NCBI GenBank assembly: GCA_020851835.1
Contig: JADZBZ010000041.1
Span: 1-7,106, forward strand
Length of the DNA stretch: 7,106 bases
Direction: 5' to 3'
Source of the DNA: Acidobacteriota bacterium
GTDB taxonomy: Bacteria > Acidobacteriota > Vicinamibacteria > Vicinamibacterales > UBA2999
Shown: positions 5,428 to 7,106 of the stretch, in pieces
Numbering within the stretch: the first letter of the stretch is position 1
Layout of the letters: every line of letters starts with the position of its first letter
Translations under genes and position numbers: made by a program
The notes under the pieces: generated by a model
Databases searched by the model: none
Seen by the model: only the letters and a program-made list of their open reading frames with translations
What the model was told of the DNA's origin: nothing

Positions 5428-7106
5428 ATGGCCTCCGGCCTCGATAACACCGCCGTGGCTCGCGTCCTGGGCCAGATTGCCGACCTGCTCGAGATCAAGG
5501 GCGACAACACTTTCAAGATCCGGGCCTATCGCAATGCCGCCGATGTCGTGGGCCATGCCGCCGAGGCCGTGAGCGGCATGGACGCGGCAGCGCTGCGGGA
5601 GTGGTCCGGCATCGGCAGGGATCTCGCGACCCGCATTCTCGAGATTGCCACCACCGGAAACTGTGCGGTCCGGCAGGAGTTGCTCGACGAGTTTCCGGTG
5701 ACGCTCCTCGACGTACTGGCGCTGCAGGGGGTGGGCCCGAAGACGGTGGCGCGCCTCTACCGCGAACTGGGACTGGCGAGCCTGCTGGACGTAGAGGCGG
5801 CGGCGCGCGCCGGGCGAATCCGCGAGATGAAGGGGCTGGGCGCCAAGAAGGAAGCCCTCATCCTGAAGGCGCTCTCGGAGCGCCAGCTGCACTCAGGCCG
5901 GCACCTGCTGGCCGACGCCACGCGCATGGTCGCGGCGTTGATCGAGTGGCTCGAGGCCGCGCGCGCGGACCTCGAGATTGAGCCGGTGGGCAGCCTGAGG
6001 CGCGGCGCCGAGACGTGCGGTGACATCGACCTGCTCGCCGTGGGATCTGACCCGGACCTGCTCGAGTTGTTCACGACCTATCCCCAGATGGAGCGCGTCC
6101 TGGGCCGGGGCGATACGAAGGCATCTATCCTGCTGGGAGGCGGCCTGCAGGCCGACCTGCGCGTGGTGGCCGCCGACGAGCGTGGCGCGGCCCTCCAGTA
6201 CTTCACCGGTTCGAAGGCGCACAACATCGTCCTGCGCGACCGCGCCCTCGAGCGCGGCTGGCGACTCAATGAGTACGGGCTGCTCCGGGCCGCCGACCAG
6301 GCCCGGCTGGCCGGACGGACCGAAGAGGAAATCTACGAGAAGCTGGGCCTGGCGTGGGTCCCGCCCGAGTTGCGCGAGAACCGGGGCGAAATCGAGGCGG
6401 CCATCGACGGAACCCTGCCCCGCCTCGTCGAGGCAGGCGACCTGCGCGGCGACCTGCACGTGCACACCAACGAGACCGATGGCCGGGACACGCTCGAACA
6501 GATGGCCGGGGCGGCGGCGGCGCGCGGCCTGGAGTACGTCGCCATCACGGATCACAGCCGGTCGCTCGCCATGACCAACGGGCTGGACCAATCGCGTGCG
6601 CTGGCCCACGCGGAGAGGATTCGGGGACTCAACGGCCGCTACAAGGGACTCACGCTGCTGGCCGGCATCGAGTGCGACATCCTGCCGGACGGCCGCATGG
6701 ATCTCGAAGACGACTGCCTGGCGGCGCTCGACCTAGTGATCGGATCGGTGCACATGAGCCTGGCCCAGGACGAGGCCGAGATGACGGCCCGGCTGATTCG
6801 CGCCATCGAGCATCCCCACGTGGACATCATCGGCCATCCCACGAACCGACTGCTGCTCCGCCGGCCCGGCTCTCGCATGCACATCGAAAAGGTCGTAGAC
6901 GCCGCGGCCGCCAACGGGGTTGCCCTGGAGATCAACTCGCAGGCCGATCGGCTCGACCTGTCGGACAGCCACGCGCGCCTGGCCAAAGACCGCGGCGTAA
7001 AGCTCGTGATCTCCTCGGATGCTCACGCCACCTCGGAACTGGACTTCACGCGCTGGGGCCTGCTCGTCGCCCGCCGCGCCTGGGCCTCGAAGCAGGATGT
7101 CCTCAA
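5428..7106 (+). CDS. polX: DNA polymerase/3'-5' exonuclease PolX (family X polymerase with PHP domain), C-terminus cut by window edge
   Basis: Bacterial PolX fills short DNA gaps in base-excision repair, and its PHP domain adds metal-dependent 3'-5' exonuclease and AP-site processing activity. I translated 559 residues from the ATG at 5428; the family has about 570, so only a short tail is missing. The N-terminal 8-kDa-like helical domain has DNTFKIRAYRNAA at 26-38, and helix-hairpin-helix segments lie near 97-115 (LQGVGPKTVARLY) and 136-148. The polymerase palm has GSLRR at 188-192 and GDIDLL at 198-203 with D199 and D201, plus D243 in ADLRVV; YFTGSKAHN at 258-266 contacts nucleotide in relatives. 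The PHP domain carries H344, H346 and D351 in DLHVHTNETDG, then D375-H376 (ITDHS), E415, H442, H470, and D531 with H533. All expected catalytic and metal residues are therefore present. It follows the kinase by 5 nt with no Shine-Dalgarno site, so co-translation is likely. Confidence 0.96.
   Translation, partial: MASGLDNTAVARVLGQIADLLEIKGDNTFKIRAYRNAADVVGHAAEAVSGMDAAALREWSGIGRDLATRILEIATTGNCAVRQELLDEFPVTLLDVLALQGVGPKTVARLYRELGLASLLDVEAAARAGRIREMKGLGAKKEALILKALSERQLHSGRHLLADATRMVAALIEWLEAARADLEIEPVGSLRRGAETCGDIDLLAVGSDPDLLELFTTYPQMERVLGRGDTKASILLGGGLQADLRVVAADERGAALQYFTGSKAHNIVLRDRALERGWRLNEYGLLRAADQARLAGRTEEEIYEKLGLAWVPPELRENRGEIEAAIDGTLPRLVEAGDLRGDLHVHTNETDGRDTLEQMAGAAAARGLEYVAITDHSRSLAMTNGLDQSRALAHAERIRGLNGRYKGLTLLAGIECDILPDGRMDLEDDCLAALDLVIGSVHMSLAQDEAEMTARLIRAIEHPHVDIIGHPTNRLLLRRPGSRMHIEKVVDAAAANGVALEINSQADRLDLSDSHARLAKDRGVKLVISSDAHATSELDFTRWGLLVARRAWASKQDVL

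Noticed and set aside
5062..6609. Minus-strand open frames opposite the kinase end and polX (5062-5892 and 5893-6609)
   Set aside because: Both are antisense to polX or the kinase, whose catalytic residues are intact. I recognise no family in them.
1..7106. Terminators, tRNA or rRNA genes, CRISPR arrays, insertion sequences, phage genes or a novel defence island
   Set aside because: Reading both strands showed no hairpin followed by a T run, no repeat array, no inverted-repeat-bounded unit and no unexplained gap over about 30 bp. All coding sequence belongs to known housekeeping families.

Overview
The window reads as a compact, gene-dense stretch of a high-GC bacterial chromosome, roughly two thirds G+C by eye, carrying seven genes and almost no intergenic DNA. 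Enzymes for recycling cytosolic muropeptides that contain meso-diaminopimelate point to a diderm-type bacterium. The base composition, tight overlaps and lack of strong Shine-Dalgarno sites would suit an Acidobacteriota (Vicinamibacteria-like) genome, but that placement is a weak inference. No mobile element, RNA gene, CRISPR array or phage feature was seen.

Leftward block (minus strand, read from 4405 down to 1): nagZ, ldcA, mpl, pxpB and the 5' part of pxpC. The five genes overlap or nearly touch: GTGA at nagZ/ldcA, a 3-nt gap at ldcA/mpl, TGATG at mpl/pxpB and ATGA at pxpB/pxpC. This looks like one translationally coupled operon. The first three genes follow the order of peptidoglycan recycling. 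NagZ removes GlcNAc from GlcNAc-anhydroMurNAc-peptide, LdcA trims the terminal D-Ala from tetrapeptide, and Mpl joins the tripeptide back to UDP-MurNAc. PxpB and PxpC are two of the three subunits of the ATP-dependent 5-oxoprolinase, so pyroglutamate salvage is tied to wall recycling here. PxpA would be expected beyond the left edge or elsewhere in the genome.

Rightward block (plus strand, 4433 to the right edge): a GHMP-family small-molecule kinase, probably a sugar or sugar-phosphate kinase of the HddA/fucokinase-like type, followed 5 nt later by polX. PolX is a family-X DNA polymerase with a C-terminal PHP domain, and it runs off the right edge only slightly short of its usual length.

Only 27 bp separate the two blocks. 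They centre on a perfect 10-bp palindrome, AATTATAATT at 4418-4427, which gives a consensus TATAAT on each strand. The spacing predicts a leaderless kinase message and a nearly leaderless nagZ message. The points most worth following up are this shared divergent promoter, the uncharacterised kinase opposite a murein-recycling operon that shows no sugar kinase, and the coupling of 5-oxoprolinase subunits to Mpl.
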